Part shown: positions 10,712 to 19,052 of the stretch, piece after piece
Numbering within the stretch: position 1 is the stretch's first letter
How the letters are laid out: each line of letters starts with the position of its first letter
Origin: Leucobacter zeae
Lineage (GTDB): Bacteria > Actinomycetota > Actinomycetes > Actinomycetales > Microbacteriaceae
Direction of reading: 5' to 3'
NCBI RefSeq assembly: GCF_016758175.1
Contig: NZ_QYAB01000003.1
Coordinates: forward strand, 62,001 to 126,000
Length of the DNA: 64,000 nt
The notes under the pieces: model-generated
Seen by the model: the letters and a program-made list of their open reading frames with translations, nothing else
Databases searched by the model: none
What the model was told of the DNA's origin: nothing
Made by a program: the position numbers and the translations under genes

Positions 10712-10808
10712 TCGAACCGCGAGCCGTCGGAACCACCAGCCGCCGCGGATCGAGGCGATCCGGTGCGCCTTCGGGGCATCGCGCGTTCCCCTGCTAACCT
10801 GGAAGCCG

Positions 10809-10829
10809 CGCCCCGTTTCGAGCGGGGCG
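10809..10829 (+). terminator. Hairpin between DUF4307 gene and greA
   Basis: CGCCCCG, a seven-base loop, then CGGGGCG, followed by TTGTCTGT. It could end the DUF4307 transcript or act as an attenuator in the greA leader. Confidence 0.45.
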
Positions 10830-10892
10830 TTGTCTGTACCGCTTCGGGCAGTAGAGCCGACGAAGCTTCCCCCACTGAAACGAGGATCGACC

Positions 10893-11378
10893 ATGGCCGA
10901 GCCCACCCAGACCTGGCTGACGCAGGAAGCCTACGACCGGCTCAACGGCGAGCTGGAGCAGTTGACCGGCTTCGGGCGCAAGGACATCGCCGCTCGCATC
11001 GAGGCCGCCCGTGAAGAGGGCGATCTCAAGGAGAACGGCGGCTACCACGCAGCGAAGGACGAGCAGGGCAAGATGGAGGCGCGGATCCGCGACCTCGAGG
11101 AACTGCTCAAGCACGCCGTGGTCGGCGAGGCCCCCGAGGCGAGCGGCGTCGTCGAGATCGGCACCGTGATCACCGCGGAGATCTTCGGCGACGAGGAGCG
11201 CTTCCTCCTCGGCAGCCGCGAGCTCGCCGACGGGTCCGACCTCGACGTCTTCAGCAGCGAGAGCCCGCTCGGCGTCGCGATCCTGGGCCGCAAGGTCGGC
11301 GATGAGGTCAGCTACGACGCACCGAACGGCAACAAGATCCCGGTGAAGATCCTCTCGGTCGACACCTACGCGGGCTGA
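10893..11378 (+). CDS. greA: Transcription elongation factor GreA
   Basis: A 161-residue secondary-channel factor that stimulates transcript cleavage by stalled RNA polymerase. The N-terminal coiled coil carries the acidic tip in EEGDLKENGGYHAAKDEQ (about 44-61), followed by the FKBP-like C-terminal domain ending in GNKIPVKILSV. ATG at 10893 is preferred to a frame start at 10830 because GAGGA precedes it and it matches the family length. It is followed by a strong terminator hairpin. Confidence 0.95.
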   Translation: MAEPTQTWLTQEAYDRLNGELEQLTGFGRKDIAARIEAAREEGDLKENGGYHAAKDEQGKMEARIRDLEELLKHAVVGEAPEASGVVEIGTVITAEIFGDEERFLLGSRELADGSDLDVFSSESPLGVAILGRKVGDEVSYDAPNGNKIPVKILSVDTYAG

Positions 11379-11390
11379 GACCGCGCGATC

Positions 11391-11427
11391 GAAGCCCCGC
11401 AGGCCGCCCTCCGGCCTGCGGGGCTTC
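11391..11427. terminator. Strong hairpin between convergent greA and TauE/SafE gene
   Basis: A perfect 16-base stem (arms 11391-11406 and 11412-11427) with a five-base loop and no T tract. It is centred between convergent genes, so it probably serves both strands. Confidence 0.75.
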
Positions 11428-11453
11428 CTGCGTGCAGGGGCGGAGCACCGGGT

Positions 11454-12272
11454 CTACCGGACGGCGTCGCCCCAGATGTCGCAGGCGAGCTTGACGATCA
11501 GCACGCCGACCACCGCGAGGAACAGCACGCGCACGAACCGGGCTCCGCGGGCGATCGCCATGCGGGCCCCGAGCAGGCTTCCGAGGACGTTCGCGGCACC
11601 CATCGCGAGGCCGAGCGGCCAGAGCACGGCACCGAGCGGGATGAAGAAGAGCAGCGCGCCGAGATTCGTCGCGAAGTTGACGATCTTCGCCTTCGCGCTC
11701 GCGAGCAGGAAATCGTAGCCGAGCAGCCCGACGAGCGAGATCACGAGGAACGTGCCAGTGCCCGGCCCGAGGATGCCGTCGTAGAAGCCGATGGCGACTC
11801 CGGTCAGCGCGGCGATCGCCAGGTGCGTGCGCCCCGAGTACCGCAGCCGCGTGACCGCGCCGAGCGCCGGCTTCGCCAGCGTGATGGCCGCCACGGTCAC
11901 GAGCGCCGCGACGATGATGGGCTTGAATACTGCTGCGGGGAGGAACGAGGCGACCGAGGCCCCGCCGAACGCGCCGACGAGCGCGACGCCCGCCATCGGG
12001 AGCGTGGTGCGCAGATCGGGCCGGACGCGCCGGGAGTAGGCGACGCTGCTCGTGGCGGTGCCGAACAGCGACGCGAGCTTGTTGGTCGCGAGCGCCTGCA
12101 CGGGGGTCATGCCCGGCACGAGCAGGAGCGCCGGCAGCTGCAGCAGCCCGCCCCCGCCGACGACCGCGTCGATCCAGCCCGCCGCGAACGCCGCGCCGAT
12201 CAGCAGCGCGAGCACCCACCACTCGGACTCCTGGGGCAGAATGCCGAGCGCCGCGATGCCGGGTGCCGTCAC
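11454..12272 (-). CDS. TauE/SafE family sulfite/anion exporter
   Basis: A 272-residue permease with about eight transmembrane helices in two repeats. It shows the family glycine-rich motif DAVVGGGGLLQLP (about 34-46) and the second-half GFYDGILGPGTGTF. Members export sulfite, sulfoacetate or related organosulfur anions, or take up 2C anions. GTG at 12272 is used; its ribosome site is weak. It lies 62 bases downstream of gluD on the same strand and may be its distal cistron, but no functional tie to amino-acid import is obvious. Substrate not assignable. Confidence 0.8.
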   Translation of the reverse strand: MTAPGIAALGILPQESEWWVLALLIGAAFAAGWIDAVVGGGGLLQLPALLLVPGMTPVQALATNKLASLFGTATSSVAYSRRVRPDLRTTLPMAGVALVGAFGGASVASFLPAAVFKPIIVAALVTVAAITLAKPALGAVTRLRYSGRTHLAIAALTGVAIGFYDGILGPGTGTFLVISLVGLLGYDFLLASAKAKIVNFATNLGALLFFIPLGAVLWPLGLAMGAANVLGSLLGARMAIARGARFVRVLFLAVVGVLIVKLACDIWGDAVR

Positions 12273-12334
12273 CGCCTGCGCCCCCGCTGCGGCACGGGGC
12301 CGCCGAGGGGGCGCAAGCGATCGCGACGACGCAT

Positions 12335-13279
12335 CTAGCGCCCGTGGCCGGGGTCGTCGGCCTGGGTCGCGATGACCTCGGTCACCGTCGCCTCGCCGTG
12401 CAGCCGGGGGTCATCGGGCTGCACGGGCACAGTCGCCGTCACGGGCCCCTTCCCCCCGCGGCCCCGCGGGGCGGTCGCGCGACTCGTCCGGGTGTCGAGC
12501 CACTTCGCGATGCCCGACAGGATCAGGCACATGACCACGTAGATGCCGCCGATGACGAACGCCGACTGCAGGAGCGGGCGCTCGAACTGCACATTGCTCG
12601 AGAACTGCTTCGCCAAGTACAGCAGCTCCGGGTAGGTGATGATGAACCCGAGCGCCGTGTCCTTCATGGTCACGACGAGCTGGGCCACGATGACGGGGAG
12701 CATGGCGCGCACGGCCTGCGGCAGCAGGATCAGGCGCATGACGCCGCTCTTGCGCAGGCCGATCGCGTACCCGGCCTCCTTCTGCCCCTTCGGCAGCGAC
12801 TCGATGCCGGCGCGCAGCGCCTCCGCGAGCACCGAACCGTTGTAGGCGACCAGAGCGATCACGACGGCCCAGTAGGGCTCCATCTTGATCCCGAGCGAGG
12901 GCAGGCCGTAGTAGAGGATCATCATCATCACGAGCACGGGCACGGCGCGGAAGAGCTCCGTCAGAGCCGTGAACGGCACGCGCACCGCGCGGTGATCCGA
13001 GAGCCTGCCGAGCGCCAGTACGAACCCGAGCACGATGCTGCCGACGGCGGCGCTCGCAAACGCCGCGAGCGTCTTGCCGAGGGCCGAGCCGATCTGCGCC
13101 CAGATCGTGGTGTAGGTGAACAGGCCCCACTTCTTGGCGGAGAACTGCCCGGTGTCGGCGAAGCGGTAGACGATGAAGGCCAGCACTGCGACGACGACCA
13201 GGACGGTCAGGATCGCGAGCACCCGGTTCCGTGCGATCGCTTTGGGACCGGGGACGTCGTAGAGAACTGAGGTACTCAT
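12335..13279 (-). CDS. gluD: Glutamate-type amino-acid ABC transporter permease, GluD-like
   Basis: A 314-residue inner-membrane permease with about five to six helices. The EAA loop that docks on the ATPase is seen as EALRAGIESLPKGQKEAGYAIGL. It has a long, Pro/Arg-rich cytoplasmic C-terminal tail (about 45 residues), as in actinobacterial GluD. The ATG overlaps the gluC stop by four bases (ATGA), with GGAGG upstream, so it is translationally coupled. It forms a heterodimer with GluC, driven by GluA and fed by GluB. Confidence 0.85.
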   Translation of the reverse strand: MSTSVLYDVPGPKAIARNRVLAILTVLVVVAVLAFIVYRFADTGQFSAKKWGLFTYTTIWAQIGSALGKTLAAFASAAVGSIVLGFVLALGRLSDHRAVRVPFTALTELFRAVPVLVMMMILYYGLPSLGIKMEPYWAVVIALVAYNGSVLAEALRAGIESLPKGQKEAGYAIGLRKSGVMRLILLPQAVRAMLPVIVAQLVVTMKDTALGFIITYPELLYLAKQFSSNVQFERPLLQSAFVIGGIYVVMCLILSGIAKWLDTRTSRATAPRGRGGKGPVTATVPVQPDDPRLHGEATVTEVIATQADDPGHGR

Positions 13280-13932
13280 CGCGCGATCCTCCACTTCTTC
13301 TCGAGTCGGTTCTGCACCAGGCTGAGCAGCAGCACCAGTACCACGAAGACGGCGGCCACCCAGAGCAGGACCTCCATCGAGCTCCCGGGGCGGCTGGGCG
13401 ATTCGCTCACGCTCGCGCGCACCGAGGCCAGCTCGGCCACCGAGAATCCGGCGGCGATGGTCGTGTTCTTGAGGAGCGCGATGAACACGCTCATCATGGG
13501 CGGCACCACCGAGCGGAAGGCCTGCGGCAGCACGACGAGGGACATGACCTGACCGAACGGCAGGCCGATCGCGCGCGCGGCCTCGGCCTGGCCGACCGGT
13601 ACCGTGCTGATGCCGGCTCGCAGCACCTCGGCGACGTACGTGGCGGTGTAGACCCCGAGCGCGATGACCGCGAGCGTGATGAAGCTGAGGCTCGGAAGCC
13701 CGAGCTTGGCGTACCCGAGCACGAAGAAGAAGAAGATCAGCGTGAGCGGAGTATTGCGGATGAGGTTCACGTACAGCGTGCCGACTCCGCGTGCGATGGG
13801 TACGGGCGAGACGCGCATGGCACCGATGATGATGCCGAGCACGAGCGCGATGGCCCCTCCCCCGAAGAACAGGATCAGGGTGTTCCTGAGCGCGACTCCC
13901 CATAGATCGAGGTTGCCGAAGATGACGTCCAT
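13276..13932 (-). CDS. gluC: Glutamate-type amino-acid ABC transporter permease, GluC-like
   Basis: A 218-residue permease of the His/Glu/Gln family. The first helix starts NTLILFFGGGAIALVLG, and the EAA loop EVLRAGISTVPVGQAEAARAIGL is intact. It has RBS GAGAGGAAG before ATG 13932. A hairpin at 13983-14012 separates it from gluB, which could lower permease output relative to the binding protein. The downstream gluD overlaps by four bases. Confidence 0.87.
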   Translation of the reverse strand: MDVIFGNLDLWGVALRNTLILFFGGGAIALVLGIIIGAMRVSPVPIARGVGTLYVNLIRNTPLTLIFFFFVLGYAKLGLPSLSFITLAVIALGVYTATYVAEVLRAGISTVPVGQAEAARAIGLPFGQVMSLVVLPQAFRSVVPPMMSVFIALLKNTTIAAGFSVAELASVRASVSESPSRPGSSMEVLLWVAAVFVVLVLLLSLVQNRLEKKWRIAR

Positions 13933-13982
13933 GCATCTTCCTCTCTGTGAACCCGAGCCTGAGCCCGGTGGGAACGGGGGCC

Positions 13983-14012
13983 GGTCGGGGGCGGGACGCT
14001 CCGCCCCCGACC
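13983..14012 (-). terminator. Attenuator-like hairpin between gluB and gluC
   Basis: A perfect 12-base GC stem (13983-13994 with 14001-14012) and six-base loop in the gluB-gluC gap, with no T tract. It probably terminates part of the transcripts or protects the 3' end of the gluB message, giving excess binding protein. Confidence 0.6.
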
Positions 14013-14025
14013 GCGCGGCCGTCGC

Positions 14026-14943
14026 CTAGTAGGCGTCGACCTTCGGCTGCTCGACCGTGATCCCCGAGGTTCCGAGGTTCTTGTCGAAGATGGCCTGCCA
14101 GGTGTCTCCACCGTTGGTGAAGAGGTCGTTGATGTGGGCGCGCAGCGCATCGTCGCCCTTGGTGAGCCCGACGCCGTACTTCTCCTCGGTGAGCAGCGGG
14201 CCGGTCGTGACCATCAGGTTGTCGGGATCCTGCGCGGCGTAGCCGATGAGGATCGCCTGGTCGGTGGTGACCGCGTCGACCTGACCGCTGATGAGGTTCT
14301 CGACGCAGGTCGAGTAGATGTCGAACTCCTGCGTCTTGATCTTCGGGAAGTTCTCCTTGATGTTCGAGATCGGCGTGGAGCCGGTCGCCGAGCACACCGT
14401 CTTGCCCTCGAGCTCTTCGAGCGACTGGTAGTCGGTGCCGCCGGCCTTCACGAGCAGCCCCTGCCCCGTGATGAAGTAGGGCCCGGCGAAGTCGATGTCC
14501 TCCTTGCGCTTGTCGTTGATGGAGTAGGTGCCGACGTAGTAGTCGACATCGCCGTTCATGATGGCCTGCTCGCGGTTGGCCGACGCGATCGCCTTGTACT
14601 CGATCTTGTCCTCGTCGAACCCGAGGGAGGCGGCGATCCAGCGCGCGATGTCGATGTCGAAGCCGCTGCGCTCCTGCGTCACGTTGTCGAGGTATCCGAG
14701 ACCCGGCTGATCCTCCTTGACGCCGATGACGACCTTGCCGTCCTTCTGCATCTTGTCGAAGGTCGGGCTGCCCTCGAGCTGCACGTCGGTCGCGACCTCC
14801 CAGGCCTCCGACGCGCCGGTGTCTCCGCCCGATCCCTCTCCGCCGCCCTCGGGGGCGCCGGGAGTTCCGCTGTTGCAGCCGCTGAGCAGGAGGGCTGCGG
14901 CCGCCACGAAGCCGGCGGTGGCGAGTGCTTTCTTGAATCGCAT
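14026..14943 (-). CDS. gluB: Glutamate-type ABC transporter substrate-binding lipoprotein, GluB-like
   Basis: A 305-residue exported lipoprotein. It has an N-terminal signal with lipobox LLSGC (Cys23), then a Gly/Ser/Glu-rich linker to about residue 46, then an SBP_bac_3 domain with VVIGVKEDQPGLGY at its start and GFDIDIARWIA as the family signature. It binds a polar amino acid outside the membrane and delivers it to GluCD. Start ATG 14943. Glutamate is the most likely ligand by operon layout (gluABCD order as in Corynebacterium); glutamine or aspartate cannot be excluded. Confidence 0.87.
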   Translation of the reverse strand: MRFKKALATAGFVAAAALLLSGCNSGTPGAPEGGGEGSGGDTGASEAWEVATDVQLEGSPTFDKMQKDGKVVIGVKEDQPGLGYLDNVTQERSGFDIDIARWIAASLGFDEDKIEYKAIASANREQAIMNGDVDYYVGTYSINDKRKEDIDFAGPYFITGQGLLVKAGGTDYQSLEELEGKTVCSATGSTPISNIKENFPKIKTQEFDIYSTCVENLISGQVDAVTTDQAILIGYAAQDPDNLMVTTGPLLTEEKYGVGLTKGDDALRAHINDLFTNGGDTWQAIFDKNLGTSGITVEQPKVDAY

Positions 14944-14966
14944 GGGTGCGTTCCCTTCGTCGGGTT

Positions 14967-14994
14967 CGGGTCCGACCGCCTGCGGTCCGACCCG
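14967..14994 (-). terminator. Hairpin between gluA and gluB
   Basis: Thirteen-base arms (14967-14979 and 14982-14994) with one central mismatch and a two-base loop. There is no T tract; it may be an attenuator or message-stability element. Confidence 0.45.
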
Positions 14995-15001
14995 GGGTGG
15001 A

Positions 15002-15748
15002 TCAATTGGTGATGAGCTTGGAGAGGAAGTCCTTCGCGCGGTCCGACCGGGGGTTCGTGAAGAACTCCTCGGGTGCGGCCTGTTCGACGATGCGGCCATC
15101 GGCCATGAACACGACGCGATCGGCGGCCTTTCGGGCGAAGCCCATCTCGTGGGTGACGACGATCATCGTCATCCCCTCCTTCGCCAGGCCGACCATGACG
15201 TCGAGCACCTCGTTGATCATCTCGGGGTCGAGGGCGCTCGTCGGCTCGTCGAAGAGCATCACCTTCGGGTGCATCGCGAGCGCGCGGGCGATCGCGACGC
15301 GCTGCTGCTGCCCGCCGGAGAGCTGCGCCGGGAGCTTGGAGGCCTGCTTCTCGACCCCCACTCGCGTGAGCAGCGCCATCGCCTCCTCCTCGGCCCGCGC
15401 CTTGGTGATGCCGCGCACCTTGATCGGCCCGAGCGTGACGTTCTCGAGGATCGTCAGGTGGGCGAAGAGGTTGAAGGACTGGAACACCATGCCGACCTCG
15501 GCGCGCAGGTTCGCGAGCCCCTTGCCCTCCGCGGGCAGCTCGGCTCCGTCGATGCGGATCGAGCCGCTCGTGATCGTCTCGAGCCGGTTGATCGTGCGGC
15601 ACAGCGTCGACTTGCCCGATCCCGATGGGCCGAGGATCACGACGACCTCGCCCTTGCTGACCGAGAGATCGACGTCGGTCAGCGCTTGGAAGTCGCCGTA
15701 GTGCTTCTGCACGTTCTCCACGACGACCAGCGGTTCGCTCGTACTCAT
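15002..15748 (-). CDS. gluA: Amino-acid ABC transporter ATP-binding protein, GluA-like
   Basis: A 248-residue ATPase. It has Walker A GPSGSGKST (about 40-48), Q-loop VFQSFNLF, signature LSGGQQQR and Walker B VMLFDEPTS, followed by the switch His in VTHEM. It is the first gene of the operon; ATG 15748 has GGTGGAG upstream. The 214-base gap to the TAXI gene must hold the operon promoter and contains an 11-base direct repeat. Confidence 0.92.
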   Translation of the reverse strand: MSTSEPLVVVENVQKHYGDFQALTDVDLSVSKGEVVVILGPSGSGKSTLCRTINRLETITSGSIRIDGAELPAEGKGLANLRAEVGMVFQSFNLFAHLTILENVTLGPIKVRGITKARAEEEAMALLTRVGVEKQASKLPAQLSGGQQQRVAIARALAMHPKVMLFDEPTSALDPEMINEVLDVMVGLAKEGMTMIVVTHEMGFARKAADRVVFMADGRIVEQAAPEEFFTNPRSDRAKDFLSKLITN

Positions 15749-15916
15749 CTCGTCTCCACCTTCGGATCCTGGCCCGAGCGCTGCTGCGCTGCGGGTCTGC
15801 TGCCGGACTGCGACGATTCGCGGTGCGGCGCCGACCCTGCTGGGCCGGATCCGGGCGGTCGCCGTCGAACCGATCTCCTCGAACGCTAACGGGTGTCGCG
15901 CCCGAACCTCACGCTC

Positions 15917-15938
15917 CTTGAGGGTTTCTTGAGCGTTG
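15917..15938. promoter_or_regulatory. Direct repeat with 11-base period (OmpR-type binding site candidate)
   Basis: CTTGAGGGTTT is followed at once by CTTGAGCGTTG; 9 of 11 positions match. OmpR/PhoB-family regulators bind head-to-tail repeats of this period, and such a regulator is encoded in the adjoining operon. The site lies upstream of gluA and downstream of the TAXI gene. Confidence 0.4.
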
Positions 15939-15962
15939 CGCGAACCGTCGCGCGTCGTGCCG

Positions 15963-16928
15963 TCAGCGCTGCGTGTCGACGTAGTACTGCGCGGCCCCCG
16001 GGTGCAGGTCCATCGGCTCCGTGAAGATCGCCTGCCTGCGGTCGAGCAGCGCGGCGGCCGGCACCGACCGCGCGAGCGACGATCTCGATTCGAAGAGCGC
16101 CCGGGTGATGTCGTAGACCAGGTCGTCGTCGGCGTCCTGCCGCACCACGAGGTAGTTCGGCACGGTCATGGTGCCGGTCGGCGCGGGGATCCCGTACGAG
16201 CCGGCGGGGAAATCCGACACCCGGTAGACCCCCGCGTGGCCGCGGTTGACCTCGTCGATGAGCCCCGCGCCGATCGGGATCAGCCGCACCGGCATATCCT
16301 TCGACAGTCCCTCGATCCCCGGCGTGGGCAGGCCGCCCACCCAGAAGAACGCGTCGAGCTCGCCGCGTTCCATCGCCTCGATCGACGCCCCGAGTCCGAG
16401 TGCGGGATCGTCGACCCGCTCGAGCGGGACCCCCGCCGCGTCGAGCACGCGCTGCGCGATGACGGCGACCCCCGAGTTGTGCTGGCCCAGCGAGACGCGG
16501 CGGCCGGCGAGATCCGAGATGCGGCGGACCTCGGACTCGGCCGGCACCACCACGTGCAGGTACTCGTCGTACACTCGGGCGATCGCATCCACTCGCAGCG
16601 GGACCGCGAAGGATCCGGTCCCCGTCACCGCATCCGCGGCCGTGTCCCCCTGCGCGAAGCCGATGAGCGCGCGGCCCGAGCCGACCCGCAGCAGGTTGTC
16701 GACGGACCCGCTCGTCTCGGCCGCGGTGATGCGCAGTCCGATCCGCGCGCCCAGTTCGCGCGCGAAGGTGTCCGCATACACCGAGTAGACGCCGGACGGC
16801 CCGCCGCCTGCGATCCGGTGCGCGCTCTCGCGCTCGCCCGCCGACCCGCCGCATCCGGTCGCCGCGGCGAGCGCCGCCAGCGCCGCGAGAGCCGCGGCGA
16901 GGACCCTCGCGCGCCGGCCGGCCCTCAC
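15963..16928 (-). CDS. TAXI family solute-binding lipoprotein
   Basis: A 321-residue exported protein with lipobox ATGC (Cys26) after an Ala-rich signal. The TAXI fold is recognisable from the N-terminal IAGGGPSGVYSVYADTFAREL, the mid YDEYLHVVVP and the C-terminal LHPGAAQYY. TAXI proteins normally feed TRAP transporters (glutamate, C4-dicarboxylates and others). The GTG start overlaps the kinase stop as GTGA, so it is translated together with the sensor kinase. No TRAP permease is in the window, so a role as the ligand sensor for the kinase is more likely than transport. This is an inference from context. Confidence 0.82.
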   Translation of the reverse strand: MRAGRRARVLAAALAALAALAAATGCGGSAGERESAHRIAGGGPSGVYSVYADTFARELGARIGLRITAAETSGSVDNLLRVGSGRALIGFAQGDTAADAVTGTGSFAVPLRVDAIARVYDEYLHVVVPAESEVRRISDLAGRRVSLGQHNSGVAVIAQRVLDAAGVPLERVDDPALGLGASIEAMERGELDAFFWVGGLPTPGIEGLSKDMPVRLIPIGAGLIDEVNRGHAGVYRVSDFPAGSYGIPAPTGTMTVPNYLVVRQDADDDLVYDITRALFESRSSLARSVPAAALLDRRQAIFTEPMDLHPGAAQYYVDTQR

Positions 16929-18325
16929 GGGCGGTCCCCCGACGGGAGGTGCAGCGAGACCCGCAGCCCCCCGTCATCCGGGGCCGAGAGCTCGATCCTG
17001 CCGCCGAGCGCCTCCAGCAGGTCGTGCGCGATCGCGAGGCCGAGACCGGATCCGGGGATGTTCTGGTCCCTGGGGCTCCGCCAGAACCGGTCCGTGGCCC
17101 GCGCGAGGTCCTCGGGATCGAGACCGCGGCCGCGATCGCGCACCGAGATCGCGCACTCCCGCGCTGCACCGCCGCCCCCGGTCGCCGCGTCGCCCGGGCC
17201 GGTCACGACGACGTCGATCGCCGTCCCGGCCGGCGCGAACTTCAGCGCGTTGTCGAGCACGGCGTCGAGCGCGGTCTCGACCGATGTCCGATCCGCGAGG
17301 CTGCTGGCGCTCGCGTCTCCCGATACGAGGAGCTCGACGCGGAGCTCGCGCGCGACGTCGCGCCAGGCGTCGACCCGGTCGGCCGCGACATCGGCGAGGT
17401 CGATGGGGGCGAATGCCGAGTCCGGCCGGCCCGCGCGGGCCATGCCGAGCAGGGTGTCGAGGATGCGGGACATGCGCCGGCCCTCCTCGCGGGCCTCCTC
17501 GATATCCGCCTCCCACCGCGAATCGAGACCGGTGGCGAGGTATTCGACGCGCAGCATGAGGGCGCCGAGCGGGTTGCGCAGCTCGTGCGAGGCGTTCATC
17601 GCGAACTCCTGCTGGCGCGACACGACGCGCTCGATCTCCCCCGCCATCTGGTTGAACATCCCGATCATGCGGCGCATCTCGGGCGGCCCCGTGTCGTCTG
17701 CGATGCGGGCGCCCATCTCGCCGTGCTCGATCGCGGCCATCGCGCGATCCACGCGGAGCATCGGCCGCAGCACCCAGTGCGCGAGCCGGAACGCCGCGAA
17801 CACGAGCAGGGCGATGACCACGGCCGAGACGGCCACGAGCGCGACGAGGTGGGCGAGCAGTTCGTTGCGCGGGGCCTCCGGACTCGTCGAGATGAGGGCA
17901 GCGCCGATCACGATCCCGTCGTCGAACACGGGTTCGACCGTCGTCGCCGTGCCGAACCAGAGCGGATCCCGGCTCGGCTCGCTGCGACGGCCCGAGAGCG
18001 CGAGCCCGACCTGCTCCATCGTCTCGTCGTCGAACGCACCGGCATCGACGCCCCCCGACGCCCAGACCGTCGCCGATCGGTCGAACACCGCCACCTGCGA
18101 CCCGTAGAGCTCGCTGTAGCGCTGGAGCTCGCCCTCCACCACCTCCGGATTCCCCGCGCGGAGCCCGGACCGCGCGCCGGTGAGGAAGTAGCTGAGGTCG
18201 CCGAGCTGCTGGTTCGAGATCTCCTGCTGGATGCCGCGCGCGGTGCTCCAGGCGTACGCTCCGCCGAGCACGAGCAGGATCACCGCGGTCGGGATGAGGA
18301 AGACGATGATGAGGCGCCGGCGCAC
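16925..18325 (-). CDS. Sensor histidine kinase (TctE-like)
   Basis: A 466-residue membrane kinase. TM1 lies about residues 7-27, followed by an extracellular sensor domain to about 155, TM2 about 158-180, HAMP, HisKA with the phospho-acceptor in NASHELRNPLGAL, and HATPase_c with DNALKFAP (N box), DRGRGLDP (G1) and GSGLGLAIAHD (G2). GTG at 18325 lies three bases after the response-regulator stop. It is followed in an overlapping frame by the TAXI lipoprotein, its likely sensing partner. Confidence 0.9.
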   Translation of the reverse strand: MRRRLIIVFLIPTAVILLVLGGAYAWSTARGIQQEISNQQLGDLSYFLTGARSGLRAGNPEVVEGELQRYSELYGSQVAVFDRSATVWASGGVDAGAFDDETMEQVGLALSGRRSEPSRDPLWFGTATTVEPVFDDGIVIGAALISTSPEAPRNELLAHLVALVAVSAVVIALLVFAAFRLAHWVLRPMLRVDRAMAAIEHGEMGARIADDTGPPEMRRMIGMFNQMAGEIERVVSRQQEFAMNASHELRNPLGALMLRVEYLATGLDSRWEADIEEAREEGRRMSRILDTLLGMARAGRPDSAFAPIDLADVAADRVDAWRDVARELRVELLVSGDASASSLADRTSVETALDAVLDNALKFAPAGTAIDVVVTGPGDAATGGGGAARECAISVRDRGRGLDPEDLARATDRFWRSPRDQNIPGSGLGLAIAHDLLEALGGRIELSAPDDGGLRVSLHLPSGDRP

Positions 18326-18328
18326 GGG

Positions 18329-19000
18329 TCACCCGCCCGTCAGTCGGTATCCGACGCCGCGCACCGTGGCGACGAGGGACTGCCGGTCGAGCTTCCTCCT
18401 GATGGACCCCACGTGCACTTCGAGGGAGCGGCTGAATCCGGACCAGTCGGTCCCCCAGACCTCGCGGATGATGCGGTCGCGCGGCACGACGACCCCGGGG
18501 TAGCGCGCGAGCACCGCGAGGATGTCGAACTCCTTCGGCGTGAGCTCCACGGGCGCGCCGTCGGCGGTCACCGAGCGGGCGCGCACGTCGATGTGCACGC
18601 CGTCGACCGTGACGCCGGGGAGCGCTTCGCCGTCATCGAGGCGGCCGCGCGTGCGCCGGGTGACGGCCTCGATCCGCGCCACCAGCTCGCGCACGTCGTA
18701 GGGCTTGACGAGGAAGTCGTCGGCACCGGCGTGCAGGCCTCTGATGCGCTCGTCGACGTGGCTCCGCGCGGTCGCGACGATGATGGGCACGTCCGAGAGG
18801 CCGCGGATCCGTCGGCAGACATCGAGCCCGTCCATGTCGGGCAGGCCGAGGTCGAGCAGCACGGCCTCGGTGTCCGGGCCGAGCGCCTCGAGGGCGGACG
18901 CCCCGTCCGCGGCCCGCACCGTCGTGTAACCGGCCTGGTGCAGGTACGCGGCGAGCGGAGCGGCGACGCGCTCGTCGTCTTCGACGATCAGGATCCTCAT
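18329..19000 (-). CDS. OmpR-family response regulator
   Basis: A 223-residue DNA-binding regulator. The receiver has the acidic pocket EDD (7-9) and the phospho-Asp in VLLDLGLPDMDG, with the conserved Thr (VATARS) and Lys (VKPYD). The C-terminal winged helix ends with VHVGSIRRKLD and RGVGYRL. ATG at 19000 is preferred to the frame start at 19030 because AGGAGG precedes it. It is first in the RR-kinase-TAXI operon, 52 bases after the APC permease gene, and may share its transcript. Probable targets are its own operon and the repeat upstream of gluA. Confidence 0.92.
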   Translation of the reverse strand: MRILIVEDDERVAAPLAAYLHQAGYTTVRAADGASALEALGPDTEAVLLDLGLPDMDGLDVCRRIRGLSDVPIIVATARSHVDERIRGLHAGADDFLVKPYDVRELVARIEAVTRRTRGRLDDGEALPGVTVDGVHIDVRARSVTADGAPVELTPKEFDILAVLARYPGVVVPRDRIIREVWGTDWSGFSRSLEVHVGSIRRKLDRQSLVATVRGVGYRLTGG

Positions 19001-19052
19001 CACGGCCTCCTGGTGCGGGTGGGGACTCACACCAGCGTAGACCGTGCGACGA

